Shown one piece after another: positions 23,637 through 31,630 of a stretch of 64,000 nt of DNA. The stretch's first letter is position 1; every line of letters starts with the position of its first letter. The DNA lies in the NCBI GenBank assembly GCA_033856025.1, contig JAWVFQ010000007.1:1-64000 (forward strand), in the 5' to 3' direction. A program made the translations under genes and the position numbers. The DNA is from AC-38 sp033856025. GTDB taxonomy: Bacteria > Actinomycetota > Thermoleophilia > Solirubrobacterales > Solirubrobacteraceae. The notes under the pieces are model-generated. The model was given only the letters and a program-made list of their open reading frames with translations, did no database searches and was not told where the DNA came from.

Positions 23637-25448
23637 CTAGCCCTCCTCGCCCAGCTCCAGGACGGCCAGGAAGGCCTCCTGGGGGACCTCGATGCGGCCG
23701 ACCTGCTTCATCCGCTTCTTGCCGGCCTTCTGCTTCTCCAGCAGCTTGCGCTTGCGGCTGATGTCGCCGCCGTAGCACTTGGCGATCACGTCCTTGCGAA
23801 ACGCCTTGACGGTCTCGCGGGCGATCACATGCGCGCCGATCGCCGCCTGGATCGGGACGTCGTACTGCTGGCGCGGGATGCGCTGGCGCAGGCGGTCGGT
23901 CAGCGCGCGGCCGGCGTCGTAGGCCTTGTCGCGGTGGACGACCATCGAGAGCGCGTCGACGGGGTCACCCGCCAGCAGCACGTCGAGCTTGACCAGGTCC
24001 GACGGGCGCAGGCCGATCAGGTCGTAGTCCAGCGACGCGTAGCCCCGGGTGCGCGACTTCAGCTGGTCGAAGAAGTCCAGGACGATCTCGGCCAGCGGCA
24101 GGTCGTAGGTGATCTGCACGCGCTCGCTGGACAGGTAGTGCATGCCGTTGTGGACGCCCCGGCGCTCCTGGCAGAGCTCCATCACGGCCCCCACGAACCC
24201 CTTGGGGGAAAGAATGGAGGCCCGGATGTAGGGCTCGCGCACCTCCTCGATCCGTGCGGGATCGGGCATGTCGGTGGGGCTGTGGACCTCGATCACATCG
24301 CCATCGGTCAGCGCGACCTCGTACTCCACGTTGGGCATCGTGGCCAGCAGCTCGAGGTCGTACTCGCGCTCCAGGCGCTCGCGCACGATGTCCATGTGCA
24401 GCAGGCCCAGGAAGCCGCAGCGGAAGCCGAAGCCCAGCGCGTCGGAGGTCTCGGGCTCCCAGCTCAGGGCGGCGTCGTTGAGGGACAGCTTCTCCAGCGC
24501 GTCGCGCAGCTCGGGGAACTGGTCGGAGTCGATCGGGAACAGGCCGCAGAACACCATCGGCTTGACCTCCCGGTAGCCGGGCAGCGCGTCGGCGGCGGGG
24601 CGGGCGAGCGTGGTCAGCGTGTCGCCGACACGCAGCTTCGTGACGTCCTTGAGACCCGTGATGAGGTAGCCGACCTCGCCGGGGCCCAGCGTCTCGACGG
24701 GCGTCATCTGCGGCGTGAAGAAGCCGATGTCGTCGATGTCGGCCTCGGTCCCGGTGGCCATCGCGCGGATGGCCTCCCCCTTGCGGAAGGTCCCGTCCAC
24801 GACGCGGATGTAGGCCACGACCCCCCGGTACTGGTCGTACTCCGAGTCGAAGATCAGCGCGCGCGGCGCCGCGGCCGGGTCGCCGTCGGGCGGCGGGACC
24901 TTCTGGATCAGCTCCTCCAGCACCTCGGCCACCCCCTCCCCGCTCTTGGCGCTGATGCGCCGGACGGTCTCGGGGGGCTCCCCCACGAGGTCCGCGACCT
25001 CCTCGGCCACCCGCTCGGGCTCGGCGCCGGGCAGGTCGATCTTGTTCAGGCAGGGGATGAGCTCCAGCCCCGCCTCCACGGAGAGGTAGGTGTTGGCCAC
25101 CGTCTGGGCCTCCACGCCCTGCGAGGCGTCGACCACCAGCAGCGCGCCCTCGCACGCGGCCAGCGAGCGGGAGACCTCGTAGGTGAAGTCCACGTGGCCG
25201 GGCGTGTCGATGAGGTGCAGCTGGTAGGTGTCCCCGCCCTGGGCCTCGTAGAGGACGCGCACGGCCTGGGCCTTGATGGTGATCCCGCGCTCGCGCTCGA
25301 GGTCCATGGAGTCGAGCATCTGGGGCCGGTGGTCGCGCGGCTCGACCGTGTGGGTGAGCTCGAGGATCCGGTCGGCCAGCGTCGACTTGCCGTGGTCGAT
25401 GTGGGCGATGATCGAGAAGTTGCGGATGTGAGACTGCGGCGTCGCCAT
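23637..25448 (-). CDS. lepA: Elongation factor 4 (LepA GTPase)
   Basis: A 603-residue ribosome-associated GTPase. The P-loop is AHIDHGKS (15-22), switch II is DTPGHVDF, and NKIDLPGA and SAKSG complete the G domain. EF-G-like domains II, III and V follow, then the LepA-specific C-terminal domain (KAFRKDVIAKCYGGDISRKRKLLEKQKAGKKRMK), which contacts the peptidyl-transferase region. The start is ATG at 25448; the open frame further upstream overlaps murJ. It ends 36 bp from the convergent dehydrogenase. Confidence 0.97.
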   Translation of the reverse strand: MATPQSHIRNFSIIAHIDHGKSTLADRILELTHTVEPRDHRPQMLDSMDLERERGITIKAQAVRVLYEAQGGDTYQLHLIDTPGHVDFTYEVSRSLAACEGALLVVDASQGVEAQTVANTYLSVEAGLELIPCLNKIDLPGAEPERVAEEVADLVGEPPETVRRISAKSGEGVAEVLEELIQKVPPPDGDPAAAPRALIFDSEYDQYRGVVAYIRVVDGTFRKGEAIRAMATGTEADIDDIGFFTPQMTPVETLGPGEVGYLITGLKDVTKLRVGDTLTTLARPAADALPGYREVKPMVFCGLFPIDSDQFPELRDALEKLSLNDAALSWEPETSDALGFGFRCGFLGLLHMDIVRERLEREYDLELLATMPNVEYEVALTDGDVIEVHSPTDMPDPARIEEVREPYIRASILSPKGFVGAVMELCQERRGVHNGMHYLSSERVQITYDLPLAEIVLDFFDQLKSRTRGYASLDYDLIGLRPSDLVKLDVLLAGDPVDALSMVVHRDKAYDAGRALTDRLRQRIPRQQYDVPIQAAIGAHVIARETVKAFRKDVIAKCYGGDISRKRKLLEKQKAGKKRMKQVGRIEVPQEAFLAVLELGEEG

Positions 25449-25461
25449 TTCGCTTTCCAGC

Positions 25462-27060
25462 TTAGGCGGCGGGCCGCACGCGGCCCGCGACGAGGCGCCA
25501 CAGCTGGGCGGCCTCGGGGATGCGCAGCGCGGTGACCGCGGCGGCGTAGAGCGCCACGGCCACGGCGCAGGCCACGCCGACGGAGACGACCTGGGCCGCG
25601 AGTGCCCGTCCCAGCGCCTCGTCCAGGCCGCGCCAGGCACCGTAGGCGGCGCCTCCGGCCAGCGCTGACGCGGCCGTCATGCCAGCCGTGGCGGCCAGCG
25701 TACGGCGGCCCTCGAACCCGCCCAGGCGCCGGCGGACGTCGTAGAGCTGCCCGGCCAGCATCGCCGCGTTGCCCGCGATCGTCCCGATCACCACGCCCGC
25801 GATGTCCAGCGGCCCGGCCAGCGCGATCGACACGGCCAGGTTCACGACGACGTTCAGCGCCGCCCAGGCCACGGGGCGCCAGGGCTCCTGGAAGGCGAAG
25901 AACGTGCGCGTGAGCAGCAGGTTGACCCCGGTCAGCGGCAACGCGAAGGCGAACCAGAACAGCGCCTGGCTCACCCGGTGGGTCGAGTCGGGCCCGAACG
26001 CGCCGTGCTGGTAGATCAGGCGGGTCACGGGCTCGTTGAGCACGAGGAAGATCGCCGTGGCGGGGAGCAGCAGCAGAGCGAGCTGGCGCACCCCGTTGGC
26101 GCTGGAGGCGCGCAGGCCGTCCGTGTCGCGAGCGTTGGCCAGCCGGGTGAGCGTGGGGAACAGCACGGTCGCCAGCGCGAGCGCGAACACGCCCTGGGGC
26201 AGCTGGAAGATCCGGAAGGCGGCGTCGATGGCGCGCGGCGCCTGCTCGGACACGGTCGAGCCCACGGTCGAGTTGATGAGCAGCGAGAAGTTGATGAGCC
26301 CGGTGGCGAACGAGACCGGGAGCATCAGCTTGAGCACCTGCTTGACGCGCGGGTCCTTGAGGTCGATCCGCCCGATGAGCCGGAAGCCCAGGCGACGCAG
26401 CCGCGGGAGGGTGATGAGGAACTGCGCCACCGTCCCGGCCAGCACGGCCAGCGCGTAGGCGTAGAGCTGGTCGGGCCCGTCGAAGGCGTGGCGCAGCGGG
26501 ATCAGGATCGCGAAGATCACGACGTTCCAGACCAGTGGGGCGACCCCGCCGATCGTGAAGTCGTCGTAGGCGTAGAGGACGCCCAGGGTGAGGCCGTTGA
26601 GGCCGAGCAGGATCACCGTCGGGAAGAGGATCTGGCTCAGTCCCACGGTCAGGTCGTCGAGGAACGGGGTGAAGCTGTCCCCGGTCAGCGCGGGCATGAC
26701 GATCGGCGCCAGCAGGACGAACAGCGCCGTGAGAACGCCCAGCCCGCCCAGGATCACGAAGAACAGCGTGGAGGCGAGCCGGAAGGCCTCCCGGCGCTTG
26801 CCCTGGTCGAGCAGCTCGGTGAAGGCGGGGACGAAGGCGGCGCTGATCGCCTGGTCGGCCACGAGCATCCGGATCAGGTTCGGGAGCTGGAAGGCCAGCG
26901 TGAACGCCGAGAAGGCGCCGCTGGTGGCGAAGTAGCTGGAGGCGAGGATCTCGCGCCCCAGGCCCGCGACCCGGGAGAGGCCCGTGAGCAACGCGAAGAT
27001 CGCGGTGTTGACGGCGACGCCGCGCCGACGGGCGGGCGGCTGGGCGGAGGCGTCGGCCAC
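25462..27060 (-). CDS. murJ: Lipid II flippase MurJ
   Basis: A 532-residue polytopic membrane protein with about 14 hydrophobic helices, of the MviN/MurJ MOP-superfamily type. It moves lipid-linked peptidoglycan precursors to the outer leaflet. Signatures are SRVAGLGREILASSYFATSGAFSAFTLAFQLPN, FVPAFTELLDQGKR and the TRLIYQHGAF segment. The GTG start at 27060 is 26 bp from the divergent rpsT start. Many actinobacterial MurJ proteins carry C-terminal pseudokinase extensions; this one does not. Confidence 0.94.
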   Translation of the reverse strand: MADASAQPPARRRGVAVNTAIFALLTGLSRVAGLGREILASSYFATSGAFSAFTLAFQLPNLIRMLVADQAISAAFVPAFTELLDQGKRREAFRLASTLFFVILGGLGVLTALFVLLAPIVMPALTGDSFTPFLDDLTVGLSQILFPTVILLGLNGLTLGVLYAYDDFTIGGVAPLVWNVVIFAILIPLRHAFDGPDQLYAYALAVLAGTVAQFLITLPRLRRLGFRLIGRIDLKDPRVKQVLKLMLPVSFATGLINFSLLINSTVGSTVSEQAPRAIDAAFRIFQLPQGVFALALATVLFPTLTRLANARDTDGLRASSANGVRQLALLLLPATAIFLVLNEPVTRLIYQHGAFGPDSTHRVSQALFWFAFALPLTGVNLLLTRTFFAFQEPWRPVAWAALNVVVNLAVSIALAGPLDIAGVVIGTIAGNAAMLAGQLYDVRRRLGGFEGRRTLAATAGMTAASALAGGAAYGAWRGLDEALGRALAAQVVSVGVACAVAVALYAAAVTALRIPEAAQLWRLVAGRVRPAA

Positions 27061-27086
27061 GGCTCGGCTATCCTAGGCCGCTGCCG

Positions 27087-27353
27087 ATGGCGAACATCCA
27101 TTCCCAGAAGAAGCGGATCCTGCGCTCCGAGCGCGAGCGCCTCGAGAACCGCCGCTACACGTCGCGGGTCAAGACGCTGTTCCGCCGGCTGGAGGCCTCG
27201 GCCGCCGGCGGCGACGCGGCGGCGGCCGACGCCGACCACCGCGAGCTCGTCTCGACGATCGACAAGGCCGTCAAGCGCCACGCGCTGCACGCCAACAACG
27301 GCGCGCGCAAGAAGGCGCGGGCCGCCAAGCTGCGCGCCGGCTCCTCCTCGTAG
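27087..27353 (+). CDS. rpsT: 30S ribosomal protein S20
   Basis: An 88-residue protein starting MANIHSQKKRILRSERERLEN, with the Lys/Arg-rich helical-hairpin sequence of S20, including KTLFRRLEA and IDKAVKRHALHANNGARKKARAAKL. It binds 16S rRNA at the base of the body. It stands alone on the plus strand between murJ and holA, an arrangement often seen next to holA, with the two converging here. Confidence 0.96.
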   Translation: MANIHSQKKRILRSERERLENRRYTSRVKTLFRRLEASAAGGDAAAADADHRELVSTIDKAVKRHALHANNGARKKARAAKLRAGSSS

Positions 27354-27387
27354 GCCTCAGCGGGCCGTCCCTCACCGGCCGGCCTCT

Positions 27388-28362
27388 CTAGCGGGCCGTC
27401 GAGATGCGCAGGATCGTGCGCAGGGCGGCGGTGTCCTGTGGGCCCTCGCGCTGCTGGCGCGAGTCGAGCTCCAGATCGGCCAGATGCTCGAGCGCGCCTC
27501 TGAGGGCGTCGCGGTCGGTGCGCTGGACGTCGGCGACGAATCGTTCGGCCGCCTTGGGCGGCATGCGCAGGCGCTTGCGCACCTGCGCGGGGGACTCGCC
27601 GGCCTCCAGCTTCTCCGCCACCTCCAGCGCCTCGCGCACGCGGCGCGCCATCTGGAAGAGCAGGCCGGTGAGCCGCTCGCCCTGGGCGCGCAGCTCCAGG
27701 TAGACGCGGGTGGCGGCCGGCCCGTCGCGGGCCACGAGCGCGTCCGCCAGCGTCCAGGAGCGGCGCTCGGCGCTCGCCGACGCCAGCTCGTCGAGGTCCT
27801 CGGTGGCCAGGGCGTGGCCGGGGCCGAGCGACAGGGCAAGCTTCTCCAGCTCGCGGACGAGGCGCTGCTGGCGCTCCCCCACGCGGGCGATGAGCGCCTT
27901 GGCCGCGCCGGCGTCGGGCTCCAGGCCGAGCTCCCGGGCCCGCGCGGCCACCCACTTCGGCAGCTCCCAGGGCTTGACGGTGGTCTCCGCGGCGACGTCC
28001 CCGCCCGCCTTCGTCACGGCGTCGTGGAGCCTTTGCGGAGCCTTCGCGCGGCCGTCCTCGCGGGCGAAGAAGGCGACGGTGGTGTCCGGCGGCATGGCGT
28101 TCAGGACGGCCTCGAGGGCGTCGAGCTCCTCGGAGTCCTTCCAGCGCTCGGCGCCGTCGACAACGACGAAGCGATGGCCGGTCGCCAGCGTCATCGCCGA
28201 CAGCGCGGCGGCGGCGTTCTCCGGGGTCGCCGCGTCCCCTTCCAGGACCTCCAGGCCCTCGGCGCCGCTCGTGGCCTCGGCCAGCGCCCGCAGCCGGGCC
28301 CGGCGCTCGGCGACGCGGCCGTGGTCGTCTCCGTGGACGAGGTAGGCGGGCTTGAGGGCCAT
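27388..28362 (-). CDS. holA: DNA polymerase III delta subunit
   Basis: A 324-residue clamp-loader subunit that opens the beta clamp. KPAYLVHGDDHGRVAERRARL begins the degenerate AAA+ domain, and FVVVDGAERWKDSEELDALEAVL and AFFAREDGRAKAPQRLHDAV are family-like. The helical C-terminal collar includes LLFQMARRVREALEVAE and AERFVADVQRTD. The start is ATG at 28362; an upstream open stretch to 28437 runs into the intergenic inverted repeat. The proximity to comEC-comEA is a common gene order. Confidence 0.92.
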   Translation of the reverse strand: MALKPAYLVHGDDHGRVAERRARLRALAEATSGAEGLEVLEGDAATPENAAAALSAMTLATGHRFVVVDGAERWKDSEELDALEAVLNAMPPDTTVAFFAREDGRAKAPQRLHDAVTKAGGDVAAETTVKPWELPKWVAARARELGLEPDAGAAKALIARVGERQQRLVRELEKLALSLGPGHALATEDLDELASASAERRSWTLADALVARDGPAATRVYLELRAQGERLTGLLFQMARRVREALEVAEKLEAGESPAQVRKRLRMPPKAAERFVADVQRTDRDALRGALEHLADLELDSRQQREGPQDTAALRTILRISTAR

Positions 28363-28424
28363 CGCGATCACTCTACGCGCCGCGCCCGACCGCTTCGGCC
28401 GCGCCGAGCCGCGCCGAGCCGCGG

Positions 28425-28473
28425 CCACCGTGACCACTTGACCGCGCTATCCGCGGTGAACTGGTCACCGTGG
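28425..28473. repeat. Long imperfect inverted repeat between comEC and holA
   Basis: Arms 28425-28446 and 28452-28473 pair over 22 bp with three mismatches around a 5-base loop (CTATC). The stem core is CCACCGTGACCA with TGGTCACCGTGG-type ends. No T-run follows on either strand, so it is not a standard intrinsic terminator. It could end the comEC transcript or serve as a protein-binding site upstream of holA. Confidence 0.7.
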
Positions 28474-28476
28474 ACG

Positions 28477-30927
28477 TCACCGGGCGGTGCGGACCGTCAT
28501 GCGGCCGGCGTGGACGGTCAGGCGGACGGTTCCGTCGCGGTCGGTGCGGTAGACCGCGGGTACGGTCCGCAGCGCGGCCAGGATGCTGGGCCGCGGGTGG
28601 CCGTAGGTGTTGCCGCGGCCGACCTCGATCACCGCGATCCGGGGATGCAGGCGGGCCAGGAGGTCCGGCGTGCCCGGGTCCTCGCTGCCGTGGTGGGCCA
28701 CCTTGAGCGCCTCGACGGGCGGGAGGTCGAGCGGCGCGGTCACGTTGGACTCGGCGTCGGCCGGCAGCAGGAGGTCGAACGACCCCGCCCGCACGTGCGC
28801 CACGATCGCCCGGTCGTTGGGGTCGATGCCGGGATGGTCGGCGGCCGGCTCGCGCCGGGGCCACAGGACGCTCAGCGTGAGCGGGCCGAGGGCGATCGTC
28901 TGGCCGGCGTCGGGGGTGACCCGCGGGACGTGGCGCTGCGCGGCGACGGCCACCGCCCGGGCCTGGAGCGGAGTCCGCTGCTCTCCCCCGTCCAGGATGC
29001 GCCCCACGGGCAGGCGGGAGAGCACGTCCGCGGCGCCGCCGTCGTGGTCGGCCTGCGCGTGCGTGAGGACGAGCAGGTCGATCCGCCGGGCGCCCGCCTC
29101 GCGCAGGCGCGACAGGAGCTTCGACCCCGGCGGGCCGGTGTCCACGAGCAGCGTCGCGCCCCCGTACTGGACGAGCGTCGCATCGCCCTGCCCGATGTCC
29201 AGGAACGAGACGACCACGTCGCGCGGGTCCGGCGGCGCCGGCATCCGGTGCCCGGCGAGCCACGCGCCGCCGAGGACGACCGCGGCGCCGAGGCAGGCCA
29301 GCGCGGCGAGCCGACGGGGGTTCCCGAGCCAGGAGCCGCTGGTCCGCGCGCCGGCGTCGACGGCCGCCTCGGCGGTTCCGCTCCTCGCCGGCCCCGCGAG
29401 GAGGCGGGCGAGGCGGTGCCTCCAGAGCAGGGCGGCGACCGCCGCGGCGAGGATGGCGTAGGCGGCGGCGAGGGCCGCCGGGGAGCCGAGCCGGGCGGGG
29501 ACGGCCGCGTGGGGCACGCGGGCCGCCGCGTGCGCCAGCCATCCCAGGTAGGCGAGCGGGTAGGCGGCGAGCGCGTTGGGCAGCGCGGCCAGGCCCGGCA
29601 GGACGGTGCCGCCCGCCACCGCGAGCATCCCCAGCCACATCACCGGCGCGACCGCGGCGACGGCGAGGAGGTTGGCGGGCAGCGAGACGAGCGAGACGCG
29701 CTCGAAGTGGAAGGCCAGCAGGGGCGCGGTGCCCAGCGTCGCGGCGGCGGTCAGCGCGCCAGCCTCGGCGAGGGGCGCCGGGACCCGATGGCCGCGCAGC
29801 CGCTCGGCCAGCGGGGCGGCGAGGAGCAGGATTGCCACGACAGCGGCGAAGGACAGCTGCCAGCCGGGATCGGCGGAGGCCCGCGGATCGGCGAGGAGCG
29901 TCACGGCCGCCGCGAGCAGCAGCGCGTACCACCGCGACGCGGGGCGGCTGGCCAGCACGGCGAGCAGGCCCGCCGCGCCCATCACTCCGGCGCGCTGGAT
30001 CGACGGGCCGGCGCCGGCGAGCGGGACGTACATGGCGATCAGCGCCAGGGCGCCCGCGAGGCGGCCCCGCAGGCCGAGGCCCAGCGCCGCCAGGACCGGC
30101 AGCGCCAACGCGACCAGCAGCATCACGTTCTGCCCGCTTGCCGCCAGCATGTGCGCGAGGCCGCTGACCCGGAACGCCTCCCGCGTGTCCTCGTCCAGCG
30201 CCTCGTCCTCCCCGAGCACCATCCCGCGCGCCAGTGCGGCGCGGGGCGGGTCGAGACCGGTGGACACCGCCCGCTCCGCGCCCTCGCGCATCCGGTCCAG
30301 CTCGCCCGCGACGCCGCCCCGCCGCCGGCCCGTGACCCGGATCTCCGTCGCCAGGACCCGCCCGTGCGCGCCACGCCGCCGCAGCCAGTCCTCGCGGTCG
30401 CGCAGCGCGACGAGGGCGCCCTCCACGTGAACCTCGCCGCCGAGCGCGACACGCGGCCAACTCCCCCGCACCACGACCCTCTCCCCTCCCCCAGGCCCGC
30501 CGGCGATCCGCACCAGCGCCGACCGCGGACCCGTCCGGAACCCCGCCGCCGCGCGGGGATGCTCCAGAGCGAACCCGTCCAGGATCGCGAACCGCCCGAG
30601 CTGCGGCCCGAGCGCCGTCCGCTCGAGCGCCCGCACCCGCGCCTGGCCGGCGAGCGCCCCGCCCAGCACCGCCGCGAACGCGAGGGCCGCCACGACCCGC
30701 CTCGCCCCGGCCAGCGCGATCGCCCCGACGGCCACCGTCGCGACCACCGCCGGAACCGGCCACGCGAGCAGCCCCGCGACCAGCGCCGCCAGCACGAGGT
30801 GGCGCGGATGGCGCCGAACGCCGGCGACGCCCGCCGCTGCGAGGCCGCGAAGCGGCGGCGGCGCTCCGCCGGGGCCGGACGGTGACGACGCTCCGCCGCC
30901 GAGGCCGGGGCGTGGCGGGGCGCTCAC
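28477..30927 (-). CDS. comEC: ComEC/Rec2 family DNA-internalisation protein
   Basis: An 816-residue protein that would form the inner-membrane channel for transforming DNA. The N-terminal part has hydrophobic helices and an OB-like region. The central competence domain (about 210-480) shows DEDTREAFRVSGLAHMLAASGQNV and many helices. The C-terminal metallo-beta-lactamase domain has SFLDIGQGDATLVQ, LLVLTHAQADHDGG and KVAHHGSEDP, with metal-binding residues present. The start is GTG at 30927, overlapping the comEA stop. The open frame continues to 31623 but that is a shadow over comEA. Confidence 0.94.
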   Translation of the reverse strand: MSAPPRPGLGGGASSPSGPGGAPPPLRGLAAAGVAGVRRHPRHLVLAALVAGLLAWPVPAVVATVAVGAIALAGARRVVAALAFAAVLGGALAGQARVRALERTALGPQLGRFAILDGFALEHPRAAAGFRTGPRSALVRIAGGPGGGERVVVRGSWPRVALGGEVHVEGALVALRDREDWLRRRGAHGRVLATEIRVTGRRRGGVAGELDRMREGAERAVSTGLDPPRAALARGMVLGEDEALDEDTREAFRVSGLAHMLAASGQNVMLLVALALPVLAALGLGLRGRLAGALALIAMYVPLAGAGPSIQRAGVMGAAGLLAVLASRPASRWYALLLAAAVTLLADPRASADPGWQLSFAAVVAILLLAAPLAERLRGHRVPAPLAEAGALTAAATLGTAPLLAFHFERVSLVSLPANLLAVAAVAPVMWLGMLAVAGGTVLPGLAALPNALAAYPLAYLGWLAHAAARVPHAAVPARLGSPAALAAAYAILAAAVAALLWRHRLARLLAGPARSGTAEAAVDAGARTSGSWLGNPRRLAALACLGAAVVLGGAWLAGHRMPAPPDPRDVVVSFLDIGQGDATLVQYGGATLLVDTGPPGSKLLSRLREAGARRIDLLVLTHAQADHDGGAADVLSRLPVGRILDGGEQRTPLQARAVAVAAQRHVPRVTPDAGQTIALGPLTLSVLWPRREPAADHPGIDPNDRAIVAHVRAGSFDLLLPADAESNVTAPLDLPPVEALKVAHHGSEDPGTPDLLARLHPRIAVIEVGRGNTYGHPRPSILAALRTVPAVYRTDRDGTVRLTVHAGRMTVRTAR

Positions 30928-31574
30928 ACCGTCAGCAGCGGCTTGAGCGTGGCCAGGCGCTTGGGGCCGATGCCGGGGACCTGATCGAGCTCGTTGACCG
31001 AGCGGAAGCCGTTGTGGGCCTGGCGGTAGGCGACGATCTTCTGGGCGGTCGCCGGGCCGACTCCGTCGAGCTGGTCGAGCTGCTGCGCGCTCGCGGTGTT
31101 CAGGTTGAGGGGGGCGCCGGGAGCCGGGCCGCCCGAGGCGGCACCGCCGCCGCCGGCTCCCGCGGAGGCGGCGCCGCCAGACGCGACGTCCCCCGCGGGG
31201 GACGTCGACGAGCCGGCCCCCGCCCGCCGCGGCACGATCACCTGCCGCCCGTCCTCGACCTTCGCCGCCAGGTTCACGCCCGACAGCTCGGCGCGGGCGG
31301 TGGGGCCGCCCGCCATCCGCACGGCGTCGTCGGCCCGCTTCCCGGTCCGCAGCCGGTACACGCCGGGGCTGCGCACCTCGCCCGCCACCTGCACCACGGC
31401 CCAGCCGCTCGCGTCCGCGGCGCCGCCGCCCGCGACGCGGACGGGGACCGGCGCCGGGACACCGCCGGAGCGGCCGGCCGGCCCGCTGTCTCGCAGGTAG
31501 CGGGCGGCGAGGAGCACGACCACCACGGCCGCCAGCGCGTACACCCCGAGCTGTCGCCGCCCCATCTCGCCCAT
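30924..31574 (-). CDS. comEA: ComEA family DNA-binding competence protein
   Basis: A 216-residue, membrane-anchored DNA receptor. It has a single N-terminal TM (about 8-26), an SLBB domain (about 55-115, VVQVAGEVRSPGVYRL), a Gly/Ala/Ser-rich linker, and a helix-hairpin-helix pair (about 152-216, LNLNTASAQQLDQLDGVGPATAQKIVAYR and VPGIGPKRL). It couples with comEC through a GTGA overlap. Together they suggest DNA uptake capacity; the pilus genes are not in the window. Confidence 0.94.
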   Translation of the reverse strand: MGEMGRRQLGVYALAAVVVVLLAARYLRDSGPAGRSGGVPAPVPVRVAGGGAADASGWAVVQVAGEVRSPGVYRLRTGKRADDAVRMAGGPTARAELSGVNLAAKVEDGRQVIVPRRAGAGSSTSPAGDVASGGAASAGAGGGGAASGGPAPGAPLNLNTASAQQLDQLDGVGPATAQKIVAYRQAHNGFRSVNELDQVPGIGPKRLATLKPLLTV

Positions 31575-31630
31575 GCGGCGAAGCTACGCCGCGGCCGCGC
31601 GCATGACGGCCGTGGAACGTCACAAGGGAG

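Noticed and set aside
27354..27390. Terminator between rpsT and holA
   Set aside because: Only a short direct repeat (AGCGGGCCGTC) and loose GC stretches are seen; no stable stem with a T-run.
25978..30885. Plus-strand open frame of 1635 codons
   Set aside because: It runs antisense to murJ, holA and comEC, which have clear family motifs. Its translation is low-complexity Arg/Gly/Ala/Gln, the usual by-product of high-GC codon bias.
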